Shown here in pieces: positions 1-8,246 of a stretch of DNA of 64,000 nucleotides. Within the stretch, counting starts at the first letter, position 1; the number at the start of each line of letters is the position of its first letter. The stretch comes from Pseudarthrobacter sp. fls2-241-R2A-127. Its GTDB lineage: Bacteria; Actinomycetota; Actinomycetes; Actinomycetales; Micrococcaceae. A program made the position numbers and the translations under genes. The notes beneath the pieces are model-generated. The model searched no databases and was not told the DNA's origin. It saw nothing but the letters and a program-made list of their open reading frames with translations. The stretch spans positions 124,001 to 188,000 of the forward strand of contig NZ_JARVSF010000027.1 in assembly GCF_030209355.1 (NCBI RefSeq), in the 5' to 3' direction.

Positions 1-832
1 TAAAGAGGACCGGAAATATAAAGAACAAGAGCGGGAAAAGGATCATGACGGGTAGCTTCATGGCCTTTTCCTCGGCCCGCTGGCGCCGCTTCACGCGCAT
101 TACCTTGGCCTGGACGCGAAGTACCCGGCTGATGGCGATTCCGTAAGTATCGGCCTGGACGACGGCCTGCACGAAGCTGCGCAGTTCAGGGATGCTGGTC
201 CTCTCCGCCAGGGCGATGTAGGACTCCCGGCGGCTGCGCCCCACCTGCATGTCCTGCAGGGTGCGGACCAGCTCCTCGGCAAGGGGGCCTTTGCCGTTCT
301 CACCGGCCCGTGCCATGGCGCCTTCGAAGCCCAGCCCCGCTTCCACCGAAATCAGCATCTGGTCCAGGGTGTTGGCCAACTCCAGCTGCATGGCCTTCTG
401 CCGTTCCTGGCCTTTGCTGTAGAGCAGGAGGTCCGGGATGAAGTAGCCAAGAACCATGACGAAGAGCCCCGCCAGCTTCATCAGCGGGCTGCTTTCCACT
501 GCCGCCAGGTAGCCGCCCATGGCTGCGCCGGCCAGGCCGAGAGCCAGCTTGGACCCCATCACCTTCCCCAACGGCATGGATGCCGGCCGGCCGGCCAAGG
601 CCAGGAGCCGGTCAAGGAGGGCGACATAGGCCGGTGGTGTCAGGCGCCTGCCCAACGCTTCCAGCAGTCCCGGGCCTGTCCCGGCAGGGGTGGCGGCAAC
701 GGCAGGCGCCCCGCGAGAAAGCAGTTCGGCGGCGGCGACGCGGCCCTGCTTGTCCACCGTCAGGACCGACCAGGCCAGGGCGGCCAGGGGCAGGCAGACC
801 AGCAGGATCGAGAGCACGATGATCAGGTTCAT
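1..832 (-). CDS. tadC: TadC-like pilus assembly membrane protein, cluster A (C-terminus cut by window edge)
   Basis: The frame stays open from an ATG at 832 to the left edge, giving 277 residues with no stop, so the C-terminus lies outside the window. A hydrophobic N-terminal segment (about residues 3-22) precedes a type II secretion F-type domain that includes the stretch LDQMLISVEAGLGFEGAMAR, also found almost unchanged in the tadC copy at 7361-8236. In Tad systems TadB and TadC form the inner-membrane platform that couples the CpaF motor to pilin assembly. It is the last visible gene of cluster A, 7 bp after tadB. By analogy with cluster B another pilin gene may follow to the left; that is inference. 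Confidence 0.85.
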   Translation of the reverse strand, partial: MNLIIVLSILLVCLPLAALAWSVLTVDKQGRVAAAELLSRGAPAVAATPAGTGPGLLEALGRRLTPPAYVALLDRLLALAGRPASMPLGKVMGSKLALGLAGAAMGGYLAAVESSPLMKLAGLFVMVLGYFIPDLLLYSKGQERQKAMQLELANTLDQMLISVEAGLGFEGAMARAGENGKGPLAEELVRTLQDMQVGRSRRESYIALAERTSIPELRSFVQAVVQADTYGIAISRVLRVQAKVMRVKRRQRAEEKAMKLPVMILFPLLFFIFPVLF

Positions 833-839
833 GGCATCC

Positions 840-1772
840 TCAGAACTTCAGGTCGATAATCTTGCGCATCCACAGCCCGCCGATGGTCATCAGGACGAAC
901 GAGGCTCCGATCATCACCCAGCCCAGGGGGTGTGTGAACATGGCATTCATATAGTTGGGGCTGACGGCCAGCAGCATGGCCACGATGCCGAACGGCATGG
1001 CGATCAGGATGTAGGCGGAGAACTTGCCCTCCGCGGCCAGTGCCTTGATGTGGCCTTTGATCTCCGCGCGCTCGCGGATGGTTTCGTTGACCTGGTCCAG
1101 CACTTCGGCCAGGTTGCCGCCTACCTCGCGGTTGATCTGGATGGCCTGCGAGATCCACACGAAGTCCTCGTTCTTCATCCGCTCGGCGGTATCGTTCAGG
1201 GCTGCCAGCAGGTCACGGCCCAGGCTGGTTTCGGTGATGACGCGCCGCATCTCCTCCGACGTAGGTTTCTGCGATTCCGTGGCTGCGGCGTCGATCGCGC
1301 GGAGGATGCTGTGCCCGGCGCGCAGGCCACCGGAGAGCAGCTGGAGGGTGTCGCCGAGCTGGCCGTCGAATGCGGCACGGCGCTTGCCGGCCAGGAACCC
1401 GAGGACAACCTTGCCGGCGAACGGCGCCAGAAGCGCGAGGAGCAGGCCCATCAATGGCCCCACGGTGACAATGCCCACCAGCATTCCCACGCAGGCGCCG
1501 ATCCCAACGAGCAGGAAGAACTCAGCCTGGCTGAGGCGCAGCCCCGCGTTCTCGAGAGTCGCCCGGGAGAAGAGCTTCACGCTCCGGCCCGCGAGCAGCC
1601 GTTCGAAGGACTTGACGCCGGAGAGGGCCACGCGCGTCAGGGAGGACGGCGGCTCTGGTTCAAAGGGACGACGGCGGTCCAGGGGCACCGCGGGGGCGCC
1701 AGGCAGGAGGACGGCCACGCCGAGCAGGCAGATGGCCGCCAGGAGGATGACTGCTCCGATGCCCATGATCAT
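840..1772 (-). CDS. tadB: TadB-like pilus assembly membrane protein, cluster A
   Basis: This 310-residue protein has an N-terminal membrane segment, two central hydrophobic segments (about residues 85-130), a type II secretion F-type domain (about 135-265, containing LSGGLRAGHSILRAIDAA) and two C-terminal membrane segments. TadB is the second platform protein of the Flp/Tad machine, paired with TadC and driven by CpaF. Its ATG overlaps the TGA of the upstream cpaF by 4 bp (1769-1772), so translation is coupled. The paralogue at 8247-9197 has the same layout and nearly the same GGLRAGHS motif. Confidence 0.88.
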   Translation of the reverse strand: MIMGIGAVILLAAICLLGVAVLLPGAPAVPLDRRRPFEPEPPSSLTRVALSGVKSFERLLAGRSVKLFSRATLENAGLRLSQAEFFLLVGIGACVGMLVGIVTVGPLMGLLLALLAPFAGKVVLGFLAGKRRAAFDGQLGDTLQLLSGGLRAGHSILRAIDAAATESQKPTSEEMRRVITETSLGRDLLAALNDTAERMKNEDFVWISQAIQINREVGGNLAEVLDQVNETIRERAEIKGHIKALAAEGKFSAYILIAMPFGIVAMLLAVSPNYMNAMFTHPLGWVMIGASFVLMTIGGLWMRKIIDLKF

Positions 1773-3271
1773 GAGTGTTGCCCCTGCTTCGCGCCGGGGG
1801 ACAGCGGCCCGGCAAACACCCCGGGGGAGACGTGGATGCCCAGGTCCTCGAACCGGTCGATGAACCGGGGCCGGATGCCGGTGGCTACGGGCTTGCCCAT
1901 GAACCGGCCGTGGGCGTCCACACCCGCGGAGTAGTCGAAGACGAACGCGTCCTGGAGGGTGACGATGTCGCCTTCCATCCCTTGGACCTCGGTGACGTGG
2001 GTGATGCGGCGGGACCCGTCGCGGAGCCGGGAGATTTGGACGATCAGGTTGACGGCGGAGGCGATCTGCTCGCGGATGGCGCGCAGCGGAAGGTCCATAC
2101 CGGCCATCAGGACGAGGGTTTCGAGGCGGGCCACGGCGTCGCGGGGGGAGTTGGAGTGCACCGTGGAGAGGGAGCCGTCGTGGCCGGTGTTCATGGCTTG
2201 GAGCATGTCCAGCGATTCGCCGCCGCGGACCTCGCCCACCACGATCCGGTCCGGACGCATACGGAGCGAGTTGCGGAGGAGCTCACGGATGGTCACCTCG
2301 CCCTTGCCTTCGGTGTTGGGCGGCCGGCTTTCCAGCCGGACCACGTGGTCCTGCTGGATCTGCAGTTCCACGGCGTCTTCTATGGTGACGATCCGTTCGT
2401 CGTGTGGGAGGAAGGAGGACAGCACGTTGAGGAGGGTGGTTTTGCCTGTGCCCGTACCCCCGGAGACGATGATGTTGAGCTTGGCTTTGACGCACGCGTT
2501 GAGCAGCTCGGCCATTTCCGGGGTGAGCGTGCCGAAGTCAATGAGGTTGCGGACCGTCAGCGGGGTCTTGGAGAACTTTCGGATGGTCAGCGACGAGCCG
2601 CCCACGGCCAGCGGCGGGATGACGGCGTTGACACGGGAGCCGTCCTCCAGGCGCGCGTCCACCAGAGGGGACGACTCGTCGATGCGGCGGCCCACCTTGG
2701 ACACGATCCGTTCGATGACTTTGCGGAGGTGCTCCTCGGAGCTGAAGCGTGACTCGGTAAGTGTCAGCTTGCCCATGCGTTCGACGTAGATCTGGTCCAT
2801 CCGGTTGACCATGATTTCGGTGACGGCGGGATCGTCCAGCAGGCGTTGGAGGGGGCCGTACCCCAGCACGTCGTCGGCCACGTCGCGGACCAGGCGGGCG
2901 CGTTCCTCCGGGCTGAGGGGAACCTGCTCGGCATCGATGATGCGGGTGAGCTCATCCTTGGCGGTGCTCCGCAGTTCCTGTTCGGTGACGGCGGCGTCAT
3001 TGAAGCGCGTGCCCATACGCTCAAACAGCGCGGTGGCTGCCCTGTCCTTCATGGCTGCGAAGACATCCACACCAGGTGCCTTGGGCACGAAGGAGGTGCC
3101 GGCGTCGTGCGTTGAATGCACGACGGCGGCGTGGGCGGGAGGGCGCTTCTCCGTACCCTCGTCGGGGGCCTGGGCAGGCGCAGATGCGGGGTGCGGAGGA
3201 TCGAGCAGCGCGGTGGCAGCCGGTGCCGCGGGACGGCCCTGGGCCGCGTTGATGCGTTCCGAGAGTTTCAT
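1769..3271 (-). CDS. cpaF: CpaF/TadA-family pilus assembly ATPase, cluster A
   Basis: A secretion ATPase of 500 residues that powers Flp pilus assembly. The N-terminus (residues 10-65) is Pro/Ala-rich and looks disordered. The catalytic part has a Walker A GGTGTGKTT at about residues 270-278, a Walker B/Asp-box region with RIVVGEVRGGE near 340, and the downstream block MNTGHDGSLSTVHSNSPRDA, all hallmarks of the type II/IV secretion ATPase family. The ATG at 3271 overlaps the end of cpaE by one base and the stop overlaps tadB by 4 bp, so it sits in a tightly coupled operon. The cluster B copy (9200-10681) is highly similar through the ATPase core but differs in the N-terminal linker. Confidence 0.93.
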   Translation of the reverse strand: MKLSERINAAQGRPAAPAATALLDPPHPASAPAQAPDEGTEKRPPAHAAVVHSTHDAGTSFVPKAPGVDVFAAMKDRAATALFERMGTRFNDAAVTEQELRSTAKDELTRIIDAEQVPLSPEERARLVRDVADDVLGYGPLQRLLDDPAVTEIMVNRMDQIYVERMGKLTLTESRFSSEEHLRKVIERIVSKVGRRIDESSPLVDARLEDGSRVNAVIPPLAVGGSSLTIRKFSKTPLTVRNLIDFGTLTPEMAELLNACVKAKLNIIVSGGTGTGKTTLLNVLSSFLPHDERIVTIEDAVELQIQQDHVVRLESRPPNTEGKGEVTIRELLRNSLRMRPDRIVVGEVRGGESLDMLQAMNTGHDGSLSTVHSNSPRDAVARLETLVLMAGMDLPLRAIREQIASAVNLIVQISRLRDGSRRITHVTEVQGMEGDIVTLQDAFVFDYSAGVDAHGRFMGKPVATGIRPRFIDRFEDLGIHVSPGVFAGPLSPGAKQGQHS

Positions 3272-4464
3272 CAGATAACCACCCTTCGGTGAAGCTTCCG
3301 TTGCGCCTGGGTGCGCCAGGCCGGGTTGAAACGCTGGACCAGTTGGCGGAGGCTTTTGACGGCAGGGTCCTTCCTGGAGTCCTGGAGGACGGGGATGCCG
3401 CGGTTGGTGGACAGTGCCACGGCGCGGGAGCGGGGGACGCTGACGTCCACGGGCGCGCCGATGGTGGATTCAACGTCCCGGACGTTAAGGCCTGCTTTGG
3501 CGTCGGCCATGTTCAGGACCACGTGGCGGGATTCGGGCATGATGTCCAGTTGGCGGAGGACTTCCAGGCCCGAGCGGAGGCCGCGCAGGCTGGGGATGTC
3601 CATGGCGCTGACCCAGACCACGTCCGTGCATTTTTCCATGGCGGCCAGCCCGATTTCCGGCATGCCGGGGGCGGTGTCCAGCACCACGTACTGGAATTCC
3701 TGGGCCAGCTGGTCCAGCAGGTGGCTGACCTGGTCCGGGGTGATGTGGTCCGCGTCCACAGGGTTGGGCGGGGCGCACAGGGCGTAGATGCCCGCCGGGT
3801 GCACCGTGAGGAAGGCCTTCAGGACCAGGGAGTCCTGGGCGGCGGCCGGGGTGACGGCGTCCGTGACGGTGTGTTCGGGGTTGAGGTACAGGCCGGAGGC
3901 GACGTCGCCGAACTGCAGGTCGAGGTCCACGATGACCACGCTCATGGGTGCAACCTGTCCCAGGCCGATGGCGATGTTGGTGGCCAGGGTGGTTTTGCCG
4001 ACGCCGCCCTTGGGGGAGAAGACGCCGATGACCAGGCCCTTGGCGTTCCCCGGCTGTTGCGCCTCCGGGCCCCGGTGCCGGGTGGCGAACGACTGGCAGG
4101 CGCGCTCCAGCAGCACACGGATTTCGGCGGCGTCCGCCTGGGGGCTGAGGATGTCCCGGATGCCCGCGCGCATGGCATGCAGCAGGCCCGCGGGGTCAAC
4201 GTCGCTGACCAGGACCAGGCTGAGGCCGGGGAGCTGGACATCAAAAACCTTGGCGAACCGGAGTGCTTCCTCGTACGGGACATCCGGGCCGATGATCAGC
4301 ACCTCCGGCTGCTCCTGGTTGAGGAGCGCGAAGAGTTCCGCCGGGCCGGCCGGGAGGATATCGCTCGCGATGGTCTGGACAGTGCCGCGCAGGCCGTTGA
4401 CGACGGCGGCGCGCAGCTTCTGGTCGAAGTCGCCGTTGGGGGAGAGGAGGACGAAGCGGCTCAC
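3271..4464 (-). CDS. cpaE: CpaE/TadZ-like ParA-fold ATPase, cluster A
   Basis: The 397 residues divide into an N-terminal receiver-like domain (about 1-125) without clear phosphoacceptor chemistry and a ParA/MinD-type ATPase domain that opens with a deviant Walker A, SPKGGVGKTT, at about 148-157. A second conserved block, VVIVDLDLQFGDVASGL, follows. Proteins of this kind localise the Tad machine at the membrane or pole. Start ATG 4464 overlaps the stop of cpaB by 4 bp (4461-4464). It is paralogous to 10678-11883, sharing most of the ATPase domain. There is no partner parB nearby, and the operon context argues against a chromosome-partition role. Confidence 0.88.
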   Translation of the reverse strand: MSRFVLLSPNGDFDQKLRAAVVNGLRGTVQTIASDILPAGPAELFALLNQEQPEVLIIGPDVPYEEALRFAKVFDVQLPGLSLVLVSDVDPAGLLHAMRAGIRDILSPQADAAEIRVLLERACQSFATRHRGPEAQQPGNAKGLVIGVFSPKGGVGKTTLATNIAIGLGQVAPMSVVIVDLDLQFGDVASGLYLNPEHTVTDAVTPAAAQDSLVLKAFLTVHPAGIYALCAPPNPVDADHITPDQVSHLLDQLAQEFQYVVLDTAPGMPEIGLAAMEKCTDVVWVSAMDIPSLRGLRSGLEVLRQLDIMPESRHVVLNMADAKAGLNVRDVESTIGAPVDVSVPRSRAVALSTNRGIPVLQDSRKDPAVKSLRQLVQRFNPAWRTQAQRKLHRRVVI

Positions 4465-5210
4465 TTGTACACCGTGTCCTTCCTGGCGATGAACCCGCCG
4501 TTGTCCTGGGCGTCGAGGGGCTCCTTGGTGAGCCAGAGGCTTCCGTTGAGGTTGGTATAGATGATCTTGCTTGCGTCCACGTCACTAACCGCCACGGTCA
4601 CCATGAAGGAACCCTGGGGGAGAGTGGTGTCCTGGGGGTTGGTGCCATCCGAAGGCTTTGCACTTGGTTGCGCTGCACGCTGGACTGCCGTGACGAGGAC
4701 TTTGCGAAGGGAAAGCTGTGTGGTGGGTTCGGCCGGCTTGGACTTATCAGCTCCACCCCCGAAACTGAAGCCAATCGCAACATGGTCCCCGGCCTCGAGA
4801 CGGCCGCCCACAACCATCTTGGGTTCCAGCTCGAAGGTCACTTCCTGCATGCCGGCAGGCACTTTGACGGCGCCGCTGGACTTGACATCAGCGGGGTCAA
4901 CCAGACGTTCCGCCAGAAGCTGCTCGCCGGGGATCAGGTCGACAGCGGCGACGGTACCGGCTTTGCTGTCCAGGGACGTCAGGGCAGTTGGTGCGACACC
5001 TGCAGCCGGCACGTCCTGGATGACGAGCGAGGCTGTCATGTCATTGACCGACGTTCCCGCGGGGATGGCTTTTTCGACCACCAGCACCTTTTTGGGGCTA
5101 GTAGTGGCAATCGCCCGAGCATCGGCGCCGTTCGCGTAGACGATGATGAGCAAGGCTCCCACAAGCGCCAGGGCGACGGCGGCCGTTCCGGCGAGCATGC
5201 GAGACTTCAC
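4461..5210 (-). CDS. cpaB: CpaB/RcpC-like pilus assembly protein with SAF domain, cluster A
   Basis: The 249-residue product starts with a single membrane anchor (about residues 7-26) followed by a SAF-type domain (about 43-110, containing EKAIPAGTSVNDM and PGEQLLAERLV) and a periplasm-facing or external region. The start is GTG at 5210 with GGAG six bases upstream. In Gram-negative bacteria RcpC/CpaB stabilises the secretin pore; with no outer membrane and no secretin gene here, it more likely acts at the cell wall, which is inference. It has the same place and domain order as 11880-12659. Confidence 0.82.
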   Translation of the reverse strand: MKSRMLAGTAAVALALVGALLIIVYANGADARAIATTSPKKVLVVEKAIPAGTSVNDMTASLVIQDVPAAGVAPTALTSLDSKAGTVAAVDLIPGEQLLAERLVDPADVKSSGAVKVPAGMQEVTFELEPKMVVGGRLEAGDHVAIGFSFGGGADKSKPAEPTTQLSLRKVLVTAVQRAAQPSAKPSDGTNPQDTTLPQGSFMVTVAVSDVDASKIIYTNLNGSLWLTKEPLDAQDNGGFIARKDTVYK

Positions 5211-5245
5211 GTTGGACTCCGTGGGTGTGTTGGTCAGGTGATGGA

Positions 5246-6223
5246 TTAGAGGGTCAGCCGGGCAACGGATGCACCGAAATCCGGAGCGTTTCCCAGTTCA
5301 AAGCCTTGGGCGAGGGAAACGAATTTCACGAAGTAGCCGCGGATGGTTTTGTTGGCCACTTTCGCCCCTGCAGTCCAACCGACGCTTGCGAACTGGTAAC
5401 CCGTAACGTGGAAGGCCGCGAAACCCTTGACGTAGTACTTACCGCTCGAGCCCGTGCCTGTAGCCAGGTCATATAGGGGCAGGAGTACCGTTTGGTTGTT
5501 CATTTGATTGAAGTCGGACTGGCTACAGTTGTAGGGGACGCTTGCTCCCGTGTCGCTGGAGAACCAGATCCCCGCGTCGTTGGATGCCCCTGCAGTTGCA
5601 GTAATGGCACACTTCGCTGAGGTGGTTTGAATCCAGCCAAAACCCCCTGGGATACCTCCGCATCCATTGACGGACTGCGCTAAGACCTGTTCAGTTCCCG
5701 CCGTCGATCCTGCGAGAAGATCAAGTTTGCAGTAAGCGATCGCGAGCGGCAGGATGACGGGTCCCTTAGTTGGGGTTCCCCATGTGGCAGAAGACGTTGC
5801 CATTACCTTCTCGCTGTTGATCCCCAGCACACGTGCGAAGGAGAGGGAGACCGAGTCCTGCGGTGCGCCATCTTGTTTTGCCGATGTCACCACACTCACA
5901 GTTCGCGCTGCCTTGTCGAGCTGAACGGAGTAAACGTTACTTTTCCCGTCCAGTGCATTCTGGTTTGCCAGGCTGGCCGCCAGCGCTGACATCGTCGAGC
6001 ACGCCGGATCGGTTGTGTCGACGCCACACTTCTGCGCTATGGCTAGTGCGGATGCATCTGCGCCGCTTTGCAGTTGCGCGCGTTCGGAGTAGATCAAACC
6101 TACGTCGACGGAGACGGCCACAAAGCCAAGAAGTGTGACCAGGAGTATGGCGACGATGACGCTGACAGCCCCATTTTCGCCGCTCGTGGTTGTGGCGGTC
6201 GGCTTATCCGTTAGCCGCCGCAC
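5246..6223 (-). CDS. tadG: TadG-like pilus-associated protein (Tad domain), cluster A
   Basis: I start this at GTG 6223, preceded by AGGGAG seven bases upstream and overlapping the end of tadE by 13 bp; the open frame itself extends to 6325. The 325-residue product begins with a TadE/G-type N-terminal membrane helix (about residues 14-36, GAVSVIVAILLVTLLG) followed by the typical VDVGLIYSERAQLQSGADA block. The rest is an extracytoplasmic region with several cysteines that could form disulfides. TadG proteins are minor structural or adhesive pilus components. Its paralogue at 12682-13698 keeps the N-terminal block but diverges strongly afterwards, so the exposed surface may differ between the two pili. 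Confidence 0.78.
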   Translation of the reverse strand: MRRLTDKPTATTTSGENGAVSVIVAILLVTLLGFVAVSVDVGLIYSERAQLQSGADASALAIAQKCGVDTTDPACSTMSALAASLANQNALDGKSNVYSVQLDKAARTVSVVTSAKQDGAPQDSVSLSFARVLGINSEKVMATSSATWGTPTKGPVILPLAIAYCKLDLLAGSTAGTEQVLAQSVNGCGGIPGGFGWIQTTSAKCAITATAGASNDAGIWFSSDTGASVPYNCSQSDFNQMNNQTVLLPLYDLATGTGSSGKYYVKGFAAFHVTGYQFASVGWTAGAKVANKTIRGYFVKFVSLAQGFELGNAPDFGASVARLTL

Positions 6224-6585
6224 AGCATGACTCCCTTGCCTGTCATGGCAAATGGCCCTGCGATTCCGGTGATCGTGGAGAGTGTGTATTTGACGGTCAC
6301 TGTTACCTGAGTGCCTGTGCTGCACGTGGTTGGGCTTACGGTGACCGCGGATGAGGGAATTGTTGAGCTGACCGATGCGGCTGCGCTCTGAACTGCAGTT
6401 GCGGCTGCCGACGGATTATTATTGATGGCCATAACGCGCACGCCGTCGCGCGCTGCATTGGTCAAGGTGATCTGAGCGTTGTAGGCCCGGCCGAATTCGA
6501 TGGTGCCCAGGACCAACATCAAAAGGAGGGGCAGCAGGATCGCGAATTCGACAGCGGCCGCGCCGCGTTCCGAGTCGCCTTTCAC
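6211..6585 (-). CDS. tadE: TadE-like minor pseudopilin, cluster A
   Basis: The open frame reaches 6750, but a near-perfect ribosome-binding site (AAAGGAGG, 8 bases upstream) points to GTG 6585, giving 124 residues. The sequence SERGAAAVEFAILLPLLLML is the classical TadE segment: a basic tip, a Gly followed by the mature helix, and the Glu-Phe pair. TadE proteins are processed by the prepilin peptidase and take part in pilus initiation. The gene lies 82 bp after flp and overlaps the start of tadG. The counterpart is 13686-14075. Confidence 0.82.
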   Translation of the reverse strand: MKGDSERGAAAVEFAILLPLLLMLVLGTIEFGRAYNAQITLTNAARDGVRVMAINNNPSAAATAVQSAAASVSSTIPSSAVTVSPTTCSTGTQVTVTVKYTLSTITGIAGPFAMTGKGVMLCGG

Positions 6586-6667
6586 CTGCTGCACCTCCTT
6601 TCGAATTGTTTCCGTACTGCCGATCAACGCTGTCTCTTTGACGGCTTGGGCGCCCGGTGTGCAGCTT

Positions 6668-6874
6668 TTACGGCGAAGGAACTGCGGTGGTTGCGGGGTG
6701 AGCAATGTCACTCGTGACAGTCGTAAACATTGTCTGGAGCTGACCACCAAGGGTGCTGACGGCGACGATGATGACGACGGCGATCAGGGCGACCATGATG
6801 CCGTATTCGACGGCAGTCGCGCCCTTCTCTTCGCTGCGAAGGCGGATCACGAGGTTGGTGTAGAGAGAAAGCAT
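6668..6874 (-). CDS. flp: Flp-type major pilin, cluster A
   Basis: A 68-residue Flp/Fap pilin with the motif EEKG-ATAVEYGIMVALIAVV. Cleavage by the prepilin peptidase after the Gly would leave a mature subunit starting at Ala with the invariant Glu-Tyr pair at positions 5-6. Start ATG 6874 has AGGAG five bases upstream. It is the first gene of cluster A. The Ala/Pro/Thr tail (TSDIAHPATTAVPSP) is longer than in the cluster B pilins. The 190-bp leader on its 5' side (6875-7060) is AT-richer and must hold the cluster A promoter, though I cannot pick one box with confidence. Confidence 0.9.
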   Translation of the reverse strand: MLSLYTNLVIRLRSEEKGATAVEYGIMVALIAVVIIVAVSTLGGQLQTMFTTVTSDIAHPATTAVPSP

Positions 6875-7060
6875 TTTGACTCCTGAGCGAGACGGATCGG
6901 CTGGCCCTGCACCAGCACTGAATCGAAGTTAGCAACGCTTGATACGACATTGATGCGATCTTGCAACATCCTGCGCAAAGCTTTTATATGTTGTGCGCGT
7001 CCTGCGTTTTTGCTGGGCTTATGGTGGGTGGGCGGTGGGACTCCAGGGGTACAGCAACAC

Positions 7061-7099
7061 AAAACGGACCCCCTCGGTTCTGGGTGCCGAGGGGGTCCG
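7061..7099 (-). terminator. Rho-independent terminator ending Tad cluster B
   Basis: A perfect 13-bp stem (7065-7077 with 7087-7099, CGGACCCCCTCGG) with a 9-nt loop is followed on the minus strand by TTTTG. It starts 37 bp after the stop of the last cluster B pilin gene and sits before the cluster A leader, so the two Tad operons are probably separate transcription units. Confidence 0.88.
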
Positions 7100-7135
7100 G
7101 TCTATGGGCGCGGCAGCGCTGTTTGGGTGGTGGGA

Positions 7136-7348
7136 TCAGGGGATTCCCAGAGCCGAGCTCAACGTCGTCGCCAGGTTCTGGTAGTGGAGGTTCAGGGCCT
7201 GCCCAAAAACGGTGACTCCGATAACCAGGGCCATGGCAAGGAAGGCGACCAATATCCCGTACTCGGTGGCCGTCGCTCCGCGTTGGTCTGTTATCAAGGC
7301 ACGCAGCGTTGCCGCTTGCCGGCTCAGAGCATCATAGATCCGGTTCAA
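7136..7348 (-). CDS. flp: Flp-type pilin at the distal end of cluster B
   Basis: A small pilin of about 70 residues with the processing site DQRG-ATATEYGILVAFLAMA. The start is unsure: TTG 7348 has AGGAG nine bases upstream, while a TTG at 7357 lies directly against the same AGGAG; no ATG fits. It follows tadC after 12 bp and is the last gene before the terminator. Its sequence differs from the two pilins at the head of the operon (a longer basic leader and a different tail, LSSALGIP), so it may be a minor or specialised subunit. Confidence 0.82.
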   Translation of the reverse strand: MNRIYDALSRQAATLRALITDQRGATATEYGILVAFLAMALVIGVTVFGQALNLHYQNLATTLSSALGIP

Positions 7349-7360
7349 CTCGTCCAACTC

Positions 7361-8236
7361 CTAGGAAAAGACGGCCATGATCTGAAGAACTGCGGGCCCG
7401 AGCAAAATGATGAACAGCGTCGGGAGGATGAAGAAAATCAGCGGGAAGAGCATCTTCACCGGCATCTTCATCGCGTGCTCTTCGGCCAGCTGCCGGCGTT
7501 TGATGCGCATGTCCTTTGCCTGTGCCTTCAACACGCCGGCAATGGCAATGCCGTAGGTATCGGCCTGGACCACGGCCCGGACGAACGTCCGCACTGCGGG
7601 AACATCAACTCGTTCCGAGAGAGCCAGGTACGCCTCCTTGCGTGAGCGCCCCACCTGAATGTCTTGAAGAGTCCGGATAAGTTCATCGGCTAGTGGGCCT
7701 CTGCCATTCTCTCCGGCACGCCCCATGGCGGTTTCAAATCCGAGCCCGGCTTGTACCGAAATCAGCATCTGGTCCAAGGCATTGGGAAGCTCCAACCTGA
7801 TTGCTTCCCTGCGCTTTTGGGCAAAGTTCCGGAGAAGGATGTCGGGCAGGAAGTATGCCAGCGCGACAATCACAAAAGCAATAAAGAACCTCCCCGCCGA
7901 GGGTGAACCCATGAAGACCAGAAGTCCCAGGAGTGCGCCGCCGAAGGCGAGCATGGGCTTGACCATGAGGATCCGGGAGAGCGGCCATTGCTTTGGCCGT
8001 CCCGCGCCCGACAATTGCTTGTCAAGCCAGGCCTCGTAACCGCGAGGTGTTATCCGCTTGGACAGATTCGAGAATTGCTGGGTGATGTTGAGCGACTGCG
8101 ACGCTTGTGCGGAACGGCCGCCCAGGTTGGCTTTGATGCGCCGCAAACCGGTCCGGTCGCCTGTGAAGGACAACCAAACCATGCCCGAAATCGGAACGAC
8201 GATGGCCAATATTGCTGCTAATGCGATGGGTTGCAT
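7361..8236 (-). CDS. tadC: TadC-like pilus assembly membrane protein, cluster B
   Basis: ATG 8236 with AGGAG seven bases upstream gives 291 residues; the open frame to 8380 would run back into tadB and is not needed. The protein has an N-terminal membrane helix (IALAAILAIVVPISG), a membrane pair around residues 85-125, an F-type domain with LDQMLISVQAGLGFETAMGR, and two C-terminal membrane segments ending in IILLGPAVLQIM. It is the complete counterpart of the edge-truncated 1-832. Its neighbours are tadB (10 bp upstream) and the pilin at 7136. Confidence 0.88.
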   Translation of the reverse strand: MQPIALAAILAIVVPISGMVWLSFTGDRTGLRRIKANLGGRSAQASQSLNITQQFSNLSKRITPRGYEAWLDKQLSGAGRPKQWPLSRILMVKPMLAFGGALLGLLVFMGSPSAGRFFIAFVIVALAYFLPDILLRNFAQKRREAIRLELPNALDQMLISVQAGLGFETAMGRAGENGRGPLADELIRTLQDIQVGRSRKEAYLALSERVDVPAVRTFVRAVVQADTYGIAIAGVLKAQAKDMRIKRRQLAEEHAMKMPVKMLFPLIFFILPTLFIILLGPAVLQIMAVFS

Positions 8237-8246
8237 GTCGTCGCTC

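Noticed and set aside
690..1934. 414-residue plus-strand open frame over tadB/cpaF
   Set aside because: It is antisense to two well-supported genes; in high-GC DNA the frame facing third codon positions stays open by composition, and its sequence has no recognisable domain.
3271..4464. ParA-like gene as a plasmid or chromosome partition gene
   Set aside because: No parB or parS-like sites, a receiver-like N-terminal domain and its place inside the Tad operon identify it as CpaE/TadZ.
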